Of a stretch of 62,752 nucleotides of DNA, positions 19,283-28,480 are shown one piece after another. Position 1 is the stretch's first letter. Every line of letters begins with the position of its first letter. Below the pieces are notes generated by a model. That model saw only the letters and a list, made by a program, of their open reading frames with translations, searched no databases and had not been told where the DNA came from. Position numbers and translations under genes: made by a program. The stretch covers positions 1-62,752 of the forward strand of contig JAJZVX010000021.1 in assembly GCA_021846985.1 (NCBI GenBank). The letters run 5' to 3'. The DNA is from Acidobacteriota bacterium. Its GTDB lineage: Bacteria > Acidobacteriota > Terriglobia > Terriglobales > Acidobacteriaceae.

Positions 19283-20551
19283 ATGGATATCGCACGCCCA
19301 GACTTGAAGCTCAAGAAGAAACGCCAGCTCGTGGTATGGGGTGGCGTCGCGGTGGTGCTGTTGACGGTGGCGGTGGTGGCCGTTTCCCGGCTCAAGCCCG
19401 CCGCTCCCGTAGTCGACCGTTCCACGATCTGGCCCGACACAGTCAAGCGCGGCAACATGATCCGCCAGGTCCGCGCCTCCACCGGCGCCTTGGTGCCCCG
19501 CGAAGACTCGATCGAGCTCATCCCCGCGCAGACCGACGCCACGGTGGTCCGCATCCGCGTCCTGCCCGGAACCATGGTTACGCCCAACACCGTGCTCATG
19601 GATCTTTCCGATCCCCAGCTTCAGCAGCAGTTGCTCAACGCCAGGCTGGGACTGCAAGCGGCCGGGGCGGACTACAAAAGCCTGCGCGCCACACTCGAAA
19701 GCACGCTGATGGACAAGAAGGCCGCTGCGGCTCAGGTCACCTCCGACTACACGCAGGACCAGCTCCAGGCCCAGACCGACAAGGCCCTCTACAACCTCGG
19801 CGTCATCTCCGGCATCGCCTACAACAAGTCCAAGACCACCGCCGAGCAACTGGCCACGCAGCACCAGCTCAGCCGGCAACAGATCGAGCTCAACGAGAAG
19901 GCCATCAACGTCCAGCTCGCCTCCGCGCAGGCCAAGGTTGATCAGGCCAAGGCGCTCCTCAATCTCTACGAGAAGCAGTCGGCGGCTCTCCATGTCAGGT
20001 CCACCATCGCCGGCACGCTGGCGCCGCTCGCCACCCCGTTGCAGGTGGGCCAGCACGTGATCGCAGGAACCTCGCTGGCCGAGGTCATCCAGCGCGACAA
20101 GCTCAAGGCCGCCCTGCAGATCGCCGAAACCCAGGCCCGCGATATCCAGATCGGCCAGCCCGCCGCCATCGACACCCACAACGGCATTATTCCCGGCCAT
20201 GTCACCCGCATCGATCCTTCCGTAGTGAACGGAACGCGCACCGTTGACGTAACACTGGATGGGCCGCTGCCGCCGGGCGCGGTTCCGCAGTTGAGTGTGG
20301 ACGGCACCATCGACCTCGAGCACCTCAACAACGTGCTCTATGTCGGCCGCCCGGCTCTGGGCAACGAGAACTCAACCCTGAGCCTGTTCAAGATTGACCC
20401 CGACGGCAAAGGCGCCACGCGCGTTTCGGTCAAAGTCGGCCGGGCCTCGGTCAACAGCATTCAGGTGCTCGACGGCTTGAAGGAAGGCGACACCGTGATC
20501 CTTTCCGACATGTCGCGCTGGGACAACGTGGACCGCATCCGGCTGGAATAG
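19283..20551 (+). CDS. HlyD/RND-type periplasmic adaptor of an ABC export system
   Basis: A 422-aa membrane fusion protein. A single membrane anchor at about residues 17-38 follows a basic stretch (LKLKKKRQ); then a biotinyl-lipoyl half, a long coiled-coil hairpin (about 110-225, rich in Q/K/A heptads), the second lipoyl half (LHVRSTIAGTLAPLA) and beta-barrel/proximal domains ending in VILSDMSRWDNVDRIRLE. It bridges the inner-membrane permease to TolC. The start is unsettled: ATG 19265 and TTG 19253 are in frame but overlap the sigma-54 element, so ATG 19283 is preferred. Confidence 0.9.
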   Translation: MDIARPDLKLKKKRQLVVWGGVAVVLLTVAVVAVSRLKPAAPVVDRSTIWPDTVKRGNMIRQVRASTGALVPREDSIELIPAQTDATVVRIRVLPGTMVTPNTVLMDLSDPQLQQQLLNARLGLQAAGADYKSLRATLESTLMDKKAAAAQVTSDYTQDQLQAQTDKALYNLGVISGIAYNKSKTTAEQLATQHQLSRQQIELNEKAINVQLASAQAKVDQAKALLNLYEKQSAALHVRSTIAGTLAPLATPLQVGQHVIAGTSLAEVIQRDKLKAALQIAETQARDIQIGQPAAIDTHNGIIPGHVTRIDPSVVNGTRTVDVTLDGPLPPGAVPQLSVDGTIDLEHLNNVLYVGRPALGNENSTLSLFKIDPDGKGATRVSVKVGRASVNSIQVLDGLKEGDTVILSDMSRWDNVDRIRLE

Positions 20552-20667
20552 CCACCGGAAACCGCGGACCGGGAGGAGGAGAAGAAGGGGAAAGCTCAAG
20601 CCAATCCCCTGGCTCCCCGGCCTCTGTGAACTACGAATTGTAAATGTGAACGGATTAGGGGGATGGC

Positions 20668-21390
20668 ATGGCACAGAACGGCACATTGATTGAAATTGAG
20701 GATCTCACGAAGATCTTCTACACGGACGAAGTGGAGACGCACGCGCTCTCCGGCGTTCACCTCACCATCTCGCGCGGCGAGTACCTGGCCATGTCCGGGC
20801 CTTCGGGCTGCGGCAAGTCCACGCTGCTGTCGATCCTCGGCCTGCTCGACACGCCCACCGGCGGCAAGTACCTGCTCAATGGCCAGCCGGTCGAAAACCT
20901 GAGCTTCAGCGATCGCTCGCGCATCCGCAACCAGGAGATCGGCTTCATCTTCCAGAGCTTCAACCTCATCGGCGATCTCACTGTCGAGGAGAACGTCGAA
21001 CTGCCGCTCACCTATCGCGCCGGCATGGCGTCGGCGGAGCGCAAAAAGCGCGTCAAAGAAGCCCTGGAGCGCGTCAACATGGCGCACCGCATGCGCCACT
21101 ATCCGGCCCAGCTCTCCGGCGGCCAGCAGCAGCGCGTGGCCGTGGCCCGCGCCCTGGCCGGTTCGCCCTCCATCCTGCTGGCCGACGAGCCCACCGGCAA
21201 CCTGGACTCGAAAAACGGCGAGGCGGTGATGCATCTGCTGGCCGACCTGCACCGCGAGGGTTCCACCATCTGCATGGTTACCCACGATCCGCGCTTCGCC
21301 AAGCACGCCCAGCGCGAGGTGCACCTCTTCGACGGCAAGGTGGTTTCCGAGCAGGAGCTCGTCAAGCTCACCGAGGAGGCGGAGGCCTAG
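20668..21390 (+). CDS. ABC transporter ATP-binding protein, MacB/LolD type (1)
   Basis: A 240-aa ATPase: Walker A GPSGCGKST (about 44-52), Q-loop FIFQSFNL, signature LSGGQQQRVAVARAL, Walker B ILLADEPTGNLDS, switch His in MVTHDPRFA. This is the MacB/LolD subfamily, which powers mechanotransmission rather than classical transport. GGGGGA precedes ATG 20668. The adjoining permease gene, two bases downstream, is internally deleted, so this ATPase may now serve the intact permease at 21975. Confidence 0.95.
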   Translation: MAQNGTLIEIEDLTKIFYTDEVETHALSGVHLTISRGEYLAMSGPSGCGKSTLLSILGLLDTPTGGKYLLNGQPVENLSFSDRSRIRNQEIGFIFQSFNLIGDLTVEENVELPLTYRAGMASAERKKRVKEALERVNMAHRMRHYPAQLSGGQQQRVAVARALAGSPSILLADEPTGNLDSKNGEAVMHLLADLHREGSTICMVTHDPRFAKHAQREVHLFDGKVVSEQELVKLTEEAEA

Positions 21391-21392
21391 CC

Positions 21393-21941
21393 ATGCTGCC
21401 GAACCTGCTCCACGACCTGAGCTATGCCCTGCGCCAGTTCCGCCGCGCGCCGGGCTTCGCGGTCACGGCGATCGCCACCCTGGCTTTGAGCGTGGGGATC
21501 GCTGCCGCAGTCTTCAGCGTCGTCGATGCGGCGGTGTTGCGTCCCTTGCCCTACTCTCATCCCCATCGCATCGTCAGCGTCCAGTCCATCAGCCAGAGCG
21601 GATACACCCAGCCGGATTCCTGGCCGAGCTTCAACGACGAACGCGCACAGGTTCACACATTCAGCGCTCTGGCCGGCTACATCAACTACTTCAAAGCGAC
21701 CGTGGAAACGCCAAGCGGCGGCCCGGTTGCGCTCGACAGCGTCAATGGGACCGGCAACTTCTTCCAGGTATTCGGCGTAAAGCCGCTTCTCGGCATGGTC
21801 ATTTATTTCGACGCGCAAAAGGAGTCCGGCAACCTGCTGCTCATCGCGCTTCTGCTAGTCGGCGTGGGGCTGCTGGCGGCTCTCATTCCGGCGCGTCGCG
21901 CGGCATCCATCGATCCAATGCAGGCGTTGAGAACCGAGTAG
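21393..21941 (+). pseudogene. internally deleted ADOP-like permease
   Basis: The 182-aa frame opens with an intact family N-terminus (LLHDLSYALRQFRRAPGFAV through FQVFGVKPLLG, residues 1-134) and then jumps to the family's extreme C-terminus (last helix, LLVGVGLLAALIPARRAASI, DPMQALRTE). Full-length relatives in this window are about 810 aa, so roughly 620 internal residues are missing: most of the first periplasmic domain and all but the first and last helices. The join lies near 21792-21813 and stays in frame, so a short two-helix protein could still be made, though it is unlikely to transport. It probably arose by decay of a duplicated ATPase-permease pair. Confidence 0.85.
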
Positions 21942-21974
21942 GGACCTGCGCAACGGCAAGGGAGCAAGCACGCA

Positions 21975-24413
21975 ATGAAAAATCTGTGGCTCGATCTTCG
22001 CTACGCGCTGCGCCAACTGCGCATCAATCCGGGTTTTACCGCGCTGGCCGTGGGTACGCTGGCCCTGGGCATTGCCGCCAATGCCACCATCTTCAGTTGG
22101 ATCAACGCCACCATCCTCGATCCCATCCCCGGCATCCGGCGCACCGGGAAGATGATCACCCTGCAGCGCGGAGAGCGCAGCGAGCATCCCACGCCTCCGT
22201 TCTCCTATCCGGATTTCGTCGACCTCCGCGCCAACACCCGCAGCCTCAACGGCCTGCTCGGCTATCACGACGACTGGATGTCGATCACCGGCGGCGGCAA
22301 GCCCGAGCGCATCTACGGCGCGCTGGCCAGCTCGGACTACTTTGAAGTCCTCGGCGTCCGGCCCATCCTCGGCCGCACCCTGCTGCCCACCCGGCCCAAT
22401 GAGCGCCTCGCCGTGCCCGAGGCCGTGCTCGGCTACAGCCTCTGGCAGAGCCACTTCGCCGGCGACCCGGCCATTGTCGGCAAAACTATCGAGATCAATC
22501 TCCACCCCTACACCATCGTGGGCGTCGCGCCCAAGGGCTTCCACGGCTGCAAGACCGGACTGCGCGCCGATATCTGGCTGCCTCTCGGCGATGACCGGCA
22601 GGTCTGGGGCTCGAACCGCATCAGCGACCGCGGCGTCTCCTGGCTCAACGTTCTGGGCGTCCTCAAGCCTGGAGTGAGCGCCGCGCAGGCCGCCAACGAG
22701 CTCAACCTGATCATGCAGCAACTGGTGGCCCGCTATCCCGAGGCGCACCAGGGCGCCAACCGTATCTCTACCGATCCCTTGTGGCGCTCGCCCTTCGGCG
22801 CCAACGTCTACCTCTACGGCACCCTGCCCACGCTGCTTGCCCTGGCCGCCGTTCTGCTCCTGCTGGCCTGCGCCAACGTGGCCAATCTCCTGCTGGTCCG
22901 CTCCGTCGCCCGCCGCCGGGAGTTCGCCATCCGCATGTCCATGGGAGCAACCCGCTGGCGGCTGGTCCGCCAACTGATGATCGAGAATCTGCTGGTGGCC
23001 CTTGCCGGGGGCGCTGCCGCGCTCCTCTGCACGGTGTGGACATCGCGCCTGCTCGCGGTCTTTCTCCCCTCTACCACGCTGCCGCTCGCCATGGGGGCCA
23101 GCGTCGACCGCAGGGTTCTCGTCGCCACCATGCTCGTCTCCGTGCTCACCGCCCTGGTCTCCGGCGCCGTGCCCGCACTGCGCGCCTCGGGCCTTTCGCC
23201 CGCCGCGGTGCTCAAAGACGAATCCCTCAGCACCACCGGCGGCTTGCACAAGTCGCGCCTCTCGGGGAGTCTGGTGGTGGCGCAGGTGGCCCTCTCGCTT
23301 TTGCTTCTGGTCTGCGCCGGATTGTTTGTCCGCAGCCTCCAGAACGCACAGAAGGTCAACCCCGGCTTCGATCCCGAGCATGTTTTCCTGGTCACCTTCG
23401 ATCTGGACCCCATGGGCTACTCCAGCGCGCAGGGCACCGAGTTCGAGCGCCAGGTCATGGAGCGCGTCAACGAGATACCTGGCGTCGAGTCGGCCACCCT
23501 CGCCGACTTCTCACCGCTCAGCTTCACCATCCATTCCGAGGACGTGATCCCCGAAGGGTACGTGCCTCGCCCGCACGAGTCGCTGGAGGTCGATCGCGGC
23601 GAGGTGGGGCCGCGCTACCTCGCCACCCTGCGCACGCCGCTTCTTGCCGGCCGCGACCTAACCTGGCAAGACACCGCCGCCACTCAGCGCGTGGCCATCG
23701 TCAACCAGGCGTTTGTCAATCGCTACTGGTCCGGCCAGAACGCCATCGGCAAAAGGTTCAAGGATGGGGATGTCTGGTTCACCGTGGTGGGCGTGGCGGC
23801 CAACGGCAAGTATCGCCGCCTCATCTACCATCCCGCGCCCCTCGTGCTTATGCCGCTGCTGCAACGTTATGACAACGAAGTCATCCTCCACGTGCGCACC
23901 AGCGGTGACCCGCTCGACATCCGGCCGGCCGTCGAGCGTACCATCCATGAGCTCAATCCCAATCTCCCCCTTTACAACGAAACTACGCTCAAAGAAAGCA
24001 TGCGGATGGGCAACGTCTTCGAGCGCATCGCCGTCTTCTTCGCTGCTTCCTTTGGTCTGCTGGCGCTGATCCTCGCCGCGGTGGGCATCTACGGCGTCGT
24101 TGCCTACTCCACCCGGCAGCGCACCCATGAGATCGGCATCCGCATGGCTCTGGGCGCTGCCCGGGCCGACGTCTTCCGCCAGGTGCTCGTGCAGGGCGCC
24201 CGCCTCACGCTGGCCGGCCTCGCCGCGGGCGTGGCTGTTTCCCTCTTCATCACGCCCTTCCTGCGCGGCTTGCTCTATGGCGTGGGAGCCGCCGACGGGC
24301 TCACCTATGCCGCCGTCGCCGTCATCCTCTCCGTGGTTGCCCTGGCCGCATGCTTCGTTCCCGCCCGCCGCGCCGCGTCCATTGAACCCATGCAGGCATT
24401 GCGAACCGAGTAG
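21975..24413 (+). CDS. ABC-type permease, ADOP-like, full length
   Basis: An 812-aa permease with the duplicated MacB_PCD/FtsX plan. It opens with LWLDLRYALRQLRINPGFTA. The first periplasmic domain spans about 50-270 and helices around 285, 340 and 390 follow; a second periplasmic domain spans about 450-650. The last three helices end in VPARRAASIEPMQALRTE. The tail is nearly identical to that of the deleted gene upstream (one residue of the last 17 differs), supporting tandem duplication. Flanked by two ATPase genes, it is the only intact permease of the operon. Confidence 0.93.
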   Translation: MKNLWLDLRYALRQLRINPGFTALAVGTLALGIAANATIFSWINATILDPIPGIRRTGKMITLQRGERSEHPTPPFSYPDFVDLRANTRSLNGLLGYHDDWMSITGGGKPERIYGALASSDYFEVLGVRPILGRTLLPTRPNERLAVPEAVLGYSLWQSHFAGDPAIVGKTIEINLHPYTIVGVAPKGFHGCKTGLRADIWLPLGDDRQVWGSNRISDRGVSWLNVLGVLKPGVSAAQAANELNLIMQQLVARYPEAHQGANRISTDPLWRSPFGANVYLYGTLPTLLALAAVLLLLACANVANLLLVRSVARRREFAIRMSMGATRWRLVRQLMIENLLVALAGGAAALLCTVWTSRLLAVFLPSTTLPLAMGASVDRRVLVATMLVSVLTALVSGAVPALRASGLSPAAVLKDESLSTTGGLHKSRLSGSLVVAQVALSLLLLVCAGLFVRSLQNAQKVNPGFDPEHVFLVTFDLDPMGYSSAQGTEFERQVMERVNEIPGVESATLADFSPLSFTIHSEDVIPEGYVPRPHESLEVDRGEVGPRYLATLRTPLLAGRDLTWQDTAATQRVAIVNQAFVNRYWSGQNAIGKRFKDGDVWFTVVGVAANGKYRRLIYHPAPLVLMPLLQRYDNEVILHVRTSGDPLDIRPAVERTIHELNPNLPLYNETTLKESMRMGNVFERIAVFFAASFGLLALILAAVGIYGVVAYSTRQRTHEIGIRMALGAARADVFRQVLVQGARLTLAGLAAGVAVSLFITPFLRGLLYGVGAADGLTYAAVAVILSVVALAACFVPARRAASIEPMQALRTE

Positions 24414-24454
24414 TTGGAACCTGTGCCGCGGAATTTGAGGATTGGAGTAGACAA

Positions 24455-25159
24455 ATGATCGAACTGAAACACGTCGAACGCAGTTACAAAGCCGGCCACA
24501 CCGAGACATGGGTGCTGCGCCAGATCGGCCTCACGATCCGCGAAGGCGAGTTTCTCACCGTCATGGGGCCCTCCGGCGCGGGAAAATCCTCGCTCTTGAA
24601 TGTTCTCGCCCTCCTCGATGACGGATGGCTCGGCGAGTACTGGTTTGACGAAGCCCCGGTGCATAAGCTCAACCGCAAGCAGCGCGCCGACCTCGCCCGC
24701 CAGCGCATCGGCATGGTCTTCCAGAGCTATCACCTCCTCGACGACCTCACCGTCGCCGAGAATATCGATCTGCCTCTCTCCTACAAGAACCTTCCTGCAA
24801 AAGATCGCCAGGGCATGGTGGCCGACATCCTCGACCGCTTCCAAATCGTCGCCAAAAAGGACCTCTATCCTTCCCAGCTCTCCGGCGGCCAGCAGCAACT
24901 GGTGGGCATTGCGCGTGCCGTCGTCCATGCGCCCGCTCTGTTGCTGGCCGACGAGCCCACCGGCAATCTCCACTCCACCCAGGCGCGCGAAATCATGGAA
25001 CTCTTCCGCGAACTCAACCGCCAGGGAACCACTATCGTTCAGGTGACGCACTCGGAAGAGAACGCGCGCTACAGCAAGCGCATCCTCGAACTGCGCGACG
25101 GCTGGATGACCCGTGACGAAATTCTCATCCACAATCCCGCGGAGGTAGGTGCCAAGTGA
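24455..25159 (+). CDS. ABC transporter ATP-binding protein, MacB/LolD type (2)
   Basis: A 234-aa ATPase: Walker A GPSGAGKSS, Q-loop MVFQSYHL, signature LSGGQQQLVGIARAV, Walker B LLLADEPTGNLHS, switch His in QVTHSEENA. Two departures from its paralogue: the residue after the signature is L rather than R, and the D-loop Asp is His (NLHS versus NLDS), a change I have seen in related acidobacterial and Bacteroidota proteins. Its stop overlaps the GTG start of the TolC-type gene (GTGA). Confidence 0.93.
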   Translation: MIELKHVERSYKAGHTETWVLRQIGLTIREGEFLTVMGPSGAGKSSLLNVLALLDDGWLGEYWFDEAPVHKLNRKQRADLARQRIGMVFQSYHLLDDLTVAENIDLPLSYKNLPAKDRQGMVADILDRFQIVAKKDLYPSQLSGGQQQLVGIARAVVHAPALLLADEPTGNLHSTQAREIMELFRELNRQGTTIVQVTHSEENARYSKRILELRDGWMTRDEILIHNPAEVGAK

Positions 25160-27120
25160 ACCCCTTCAAGATCAAGCCGGCCGGTCCCCTTCAGACCGCT
25201 GCCGCCATTCTTCTCTTGCAGGCCAATCTCTCGCTGGCCGTCGAGCCCGCAGGCGCTCCCCCAGTCGACGCGCCCACGCCAGTGCAGGCCACTGTGCCGC
25301 TTAGCACCGGCCGGTCCGCGCGGCGCCAGGTTCCCTTTGAGGAGATGCTGCGCACCTCCCACAATCCCATCAATGCCTATCGCGGCACCTCCGTGCAGCC
25401 TCCCAGCATGGCCAACTCGCCGCGCCTCTCAGCGTTGGTGCGCAATGGCAAGCTCTTCCTCACACTGCAGGACTCCATTGACCTCGCGCTCGAAAACAAC
25501 CTCGACCTGGTCATCGCGCGCTACAACCTGCCCATCGCGCAAACCGACATTCAGCGCACCAGGGCAGGCGGTTTCTCGCGCGGCGTCAACACCGGCGTGG
25601 TGTCCGGAACGCCCGGGGGTGCGGCAGGCGGTGCGGGCGTGGGCACTGGCGCGGGCGGCACCAGCAGCGGCGCGGGCGGCGCCGGAGCCGGCAGTTCCGG
25701 CCTCGTGCAGTCCACCCTGGGCACCGGTACCACGGTCTCCAGCTTTGATCCTTATATCAATGTCCAAACCTACGACGATCACACCTCGCAGATGCTCCCT
25801 AACCAGCAGATCTACGGAGTGCCCGTCTATCACGTCAATGAATTCCTCGCCAACGTTACCTATGAACAGTCGTTCCCCACGGGCACCTATTTCGAGGCGG
25901 ACTGGAATAACAACCGGCAAACCTCCAACAGCCCTTACAACAGCCTGAACCCTCAACTGTTCGCCAGCGCGCGATTTCTTGTCGCCCAGCAATTGCTGGC
26001 CGGCTTTGGCCTCGGTCCAAACCTCCGCTTTCTGCGCATCGCCAGAACCAACCAGCAAATTTCCGATATTGCCTTCAAGGCCCAGGTGATCGCCACCGTT
26101 ACACAGATCTGCGATATCTACTGGGATCTGGTCAGCGCCTACGACACCGAACAGGTAGGCGAACGTTCCGTGGCCTTTGCCTCGGAAACGCTCGACAAGG
26201 CCCGCAAGCAGTTTCAGTTGCAAGCCATCCCCGAGATGGACGTGCTCAAGGCTGAGGGCGATCTGGCCACCCGCCAGCAGGATCTCACTGTGGCCCGCAC
26301 CAACCTCGAGCTGCAAGAGCTCTACATGAAAAACGCCATCACCCGCTCCTTCGACGATCCCGTGCTCGAAGAGATGCCCGTGGTGCCCACCGACCACATC
26401 GGCGTCCAGGTTGAAGTCACTGCCGAGCCGGTGCAGGACATGATTGCGGAGGCGCTGAAGAACCGCACCGAACTGCAGGAATCCAGCCTCGATCTGAAAA
26501 ATCGCGAACTCAGCCGGAAAACCGCGCGCAACGCCCTGCTGCCGCAGTTGAACGTCTACGGCTTTTATGCCGGTTCTGGCTTCGGCGGTACGGTCAATCC
26601 CGCATTCCCCGGTTCCATCAATGCACCGGACAGTTACGGCGGTGCCCTGGAGAATGCGCTCAATAACTCCTCGCCTGAGTACCAGGTCGGTTTCCAGCTC
26701 AGCGTGCCTCTGCGTAACCGCATCGCCAAGGCCGATCAGTATCGCACCGAGCTCGAATACCGCCAGTCGCAGGTGTACGCTGAGGAGTTGAAAAAGAACA
26801 TCGTGATCCAGGTGCGCAACGCCCGCTATGCTCTGGAACAGGGCGCCAGCCGCGTTGAAGCCGCCCGCAAGGCCCGCGACCTGGCGCAACGCACCCTCGA
26901 TATTATGCAGAAGGAGCAAAAACTCGGCGCCGGTTCCAACCAGCAGACGCTCTCGGCCGAGCACGACCTTGCCGTAGCCGAGTCCGCCCTGGTTACTGCC
27001 GAAACCGCCTATGAAAAAGCGCGTATCGAAGTCATCCGCGCCACGGGCACCATCCTGGAGCACTATGGCATTTCCATCGCCGACGCCAAAACCGGCGCCG
27101 TGGAGGCAGACCATCGCTAG
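25156..27120 (+). CDS. TolC-family outer-membrane efflux protein
   Basis: A 654-aa protein with a signal peptide (about 1-29), two OEP repeats and long coiled coils (about 320-430 and 540-640). A Gly/Ala-rich insert at about residues 145-185 is unusual in length and is followed by FDPYINVQTYDD. Trimers of this family form the outer-membrane duct that meets the HlyD adaptor. It starts at GTG, overlapping the ATPase stop by four bases, with GGAGG upstream. It runs 56 bases into the response-regulator gene if that starts at 27065. Confidence 0.9.
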   Translation: MNPFKIKPAGPLQTAAAILLLQANLSLAVEPAGAPPVDAPTPVQATVPLSTGRSARRQVPFEEMLRTSHNPINAYRGTSVQPPSMANSPRLSALVRNGKLFLTLQDSIDLALENNLDLVIARYNLPIAQTDIQRTRAGGFSRGVNTGVVSGTPGGAAGGAGVGTGAGGTSSGAGGAGAGSSGLVQSTLGTGTTVSSFDPYINVQTYDDHTSQMLPNQQIYGVPVYHVNEFLANVTYEQSFPTGTYFEADWNNNRQTSNSPYNSLNPQLFASARFLVAQQLLAGFGLGPNLRFLRIARTNQQISDIAFKAQVIATVTQICDIYWDLVSAYDTEQVGERSVAFASETLDKARKQFQLQAIPEMDVLKAEGDLATRQQDLTVARTNLELQELYMKNAITRSFDDPVLEEMPVVPTDHIGVQVEVTAEPVQDMIAEALKNRTELQESSLDLKNRELSRKTARNALLPQLNVYGFYAGSGFGGTVNPAFPGSINAPDSYGGALENALNNSSPEYQVGFQLSVPLRNRIAKADQYRTELEYRQSQVYAEELKKNIVIQVRNARYALEQGASRVEAARKARDLAQRTLDIMQKEQKLGAGSNQQTLSAEHDLAVAESALVTAETAYEKARIEVIRATGTILEHYGISIADAKTGAVEADHR

Positions 27121-28480
27121 CAAGCAAGAACCCATCCGCGTCCTGGTCGCCGACGATCAGGCGCACATCCTTGAAGCCGTCGAGATCCTCCTTCGTCCTC
27201 ACGGCATGGTGGCCGACTGCGTGCGCTCTCCTCAATTGCTTCTCGAAGCCCTGGGACAGAACGACTACGACGTCCTCCTCATCGACCTCAACTACACCCG
27301 CGACACCACCTCCGGCCAGGAGGGTCTCGATCTTCTTGCCCGCATCCAGGAATTCGATCCCCGCCTGCCCGTCATCGTCATGACCGCCTGGGGTAACATC
27401 GACCTTGCCGTAGAATCCATCAAACGCGGCGCTCGCGACTTCGTCCAGAAACCCTGGGAAAACGAGCGCTTGCTCTCGCTTATCCGTGTCCATGCCGAGC
27501 TGCACCGGACTCTGCGGCGCGCCCGTCAGTTGGAGATGGAAAACCGCCTTCTTCGCGCCGAGGGCATGCCGGAGTTCGTTGCCTCCGCGCCTTCCATGCA
27601 GCCGGTCCTCGAGCTTATCGCTCAGGTTGGACCCTCCGACGCCAACGTGCTCATCACCGGCGAGCATGGCACCGGCAAGGAGATTGTCGCCAAGCTCCTC
27701 CACGCTGCTTCGCCCCGATCGCGCATGCCCCTGGTCGCCGTCAACGCTGGCGGCCTGCCCGAGGGCACCTTTGAAAGCGAGATCTTCGGCCACGTCAAGG
27801 GCGCCTTCACCGATGCCCGCACCGACCGCGTTGGTCGCTTCGAGCTCGCCAACGGCGGCACCCTCTTCCTCGACGAAATCGCCAATGTTCCCATCCGCCA
27901 GCAGGCCAAGCTGCTGCGCGTCCTCGAAACCGGCGAGCTGGAGCGTGTCGGCTCTTCGCAAACCCGCCGCGTCGATGTGCGCATCCTCTCCGCCACCAAC
28001 GCCGACCTCCACGAAGAAGCCAAGTCTGGCAACTTTCGTGAAGACCTGCTCTTCCGCCTCAATACCGTCGAAATTCACCTTCCCGCGTTGCGCGACCGCC
28101 ACGAAGACATCCCGCTTCTCGCTCAACACTTCCTTGCCCGTAGCCGCGCCCGCTATCGCAAGCAGGTCGAGGGCTTCTCGTCCGCCGCCATGCAGCAGAT
28201 GATCCAATACGGCTGGCCCGGCAACGTGCGCGAGCTCGAGCACGCCGTCGAGCGCGCCGTCCTCCTCTGCCGCGGCGATCAAATCGAGCCCGCCAACCTG
28301 GCCATCGCCGGCGCTCGCGCTTCGCTGCAATCCTTCGAGAGCATGAGCATCGACGAGGTCGAGGCTCTGCTCATCCGCAAGGTCCTGCGCCGCTGCGACG
28401 GCAACATCTCCCAGGCCGCCGAGTCGCTCGGCCTCAGCCGCGCCGCTCTCTATCGCCGCATTGAGAAATATGGCCTCTGA
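27065..28480 (+). CDS. NtrC-type sigma-54-dependent response regulator
   Basis: A 471-aa three-domain activator. The receiver domain has the phospho-acceptor at about D74 (VLLIDLNYTRD). The AAA+ domain has Walker A GEHGTGKE (199-206) and Walker B GGTLFLDEI (264-272). A Fis-type helix-turn-helix ends the protein (ISQAAESLGLSRAALYRRI). The sigma-54 contact loop reads GAFTDA (246-251) instead of GAFTGA. The start is uncertain: ATG 27065 (GGAG four bases before) lies inside the TolC gene; no ATG or GTG exists nearer the receiver domain. It probably activates the operon's own -24/-12 promoter. Confidence 0.9.
   Translation: MAFPSPTPKPAPWRQTIASKQEPIRVLVADDQAHILEAVEILLRPHGMVADCVRSPQLLLEALGQNDYDVLLIDLNYTRDTTSGQEGLDLLARIQEFDPRLPVIVMTAWGNIDLAVESIKRGARDFVQKPWENERLLSLIRVHAELHRTLRRARQLEMENRLLRAEGMPEFVASAPSMQPVLELIAQVGPSDANVLITGEHGTGKEIVAKLLHAASPRSRMPLVAVNAGGLPEGTFESEIFGHVKGAFTDARTDRVGRFELANGGTLFLDEIANVPIRQQAKLLRVLETGELERVGSSQTRRVDVRILSATNADLHEEAKSGNFREDLLFRLNTVEIHLPALRDRHEDIPLLAQHFLARSRARYRKQVEGFSSAAMQQMIQYGWPGNVRELEHAVERAVLLCRGDQIEPANLAIAGARASLQSFESMSIDEVEALLIRKVLRRCDGNISQAAESLGLSRAALYRRIEKYGL

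Noticed and set aside
24415..24429. Second GG-N10-GC match upstream of the second ATPase gene
   Set aside because: The spacing fits a -24/-12 element but the -24 box is TGGAACC and the -12 box CCGC; the match is weak and lies inside a tightly packed operon.
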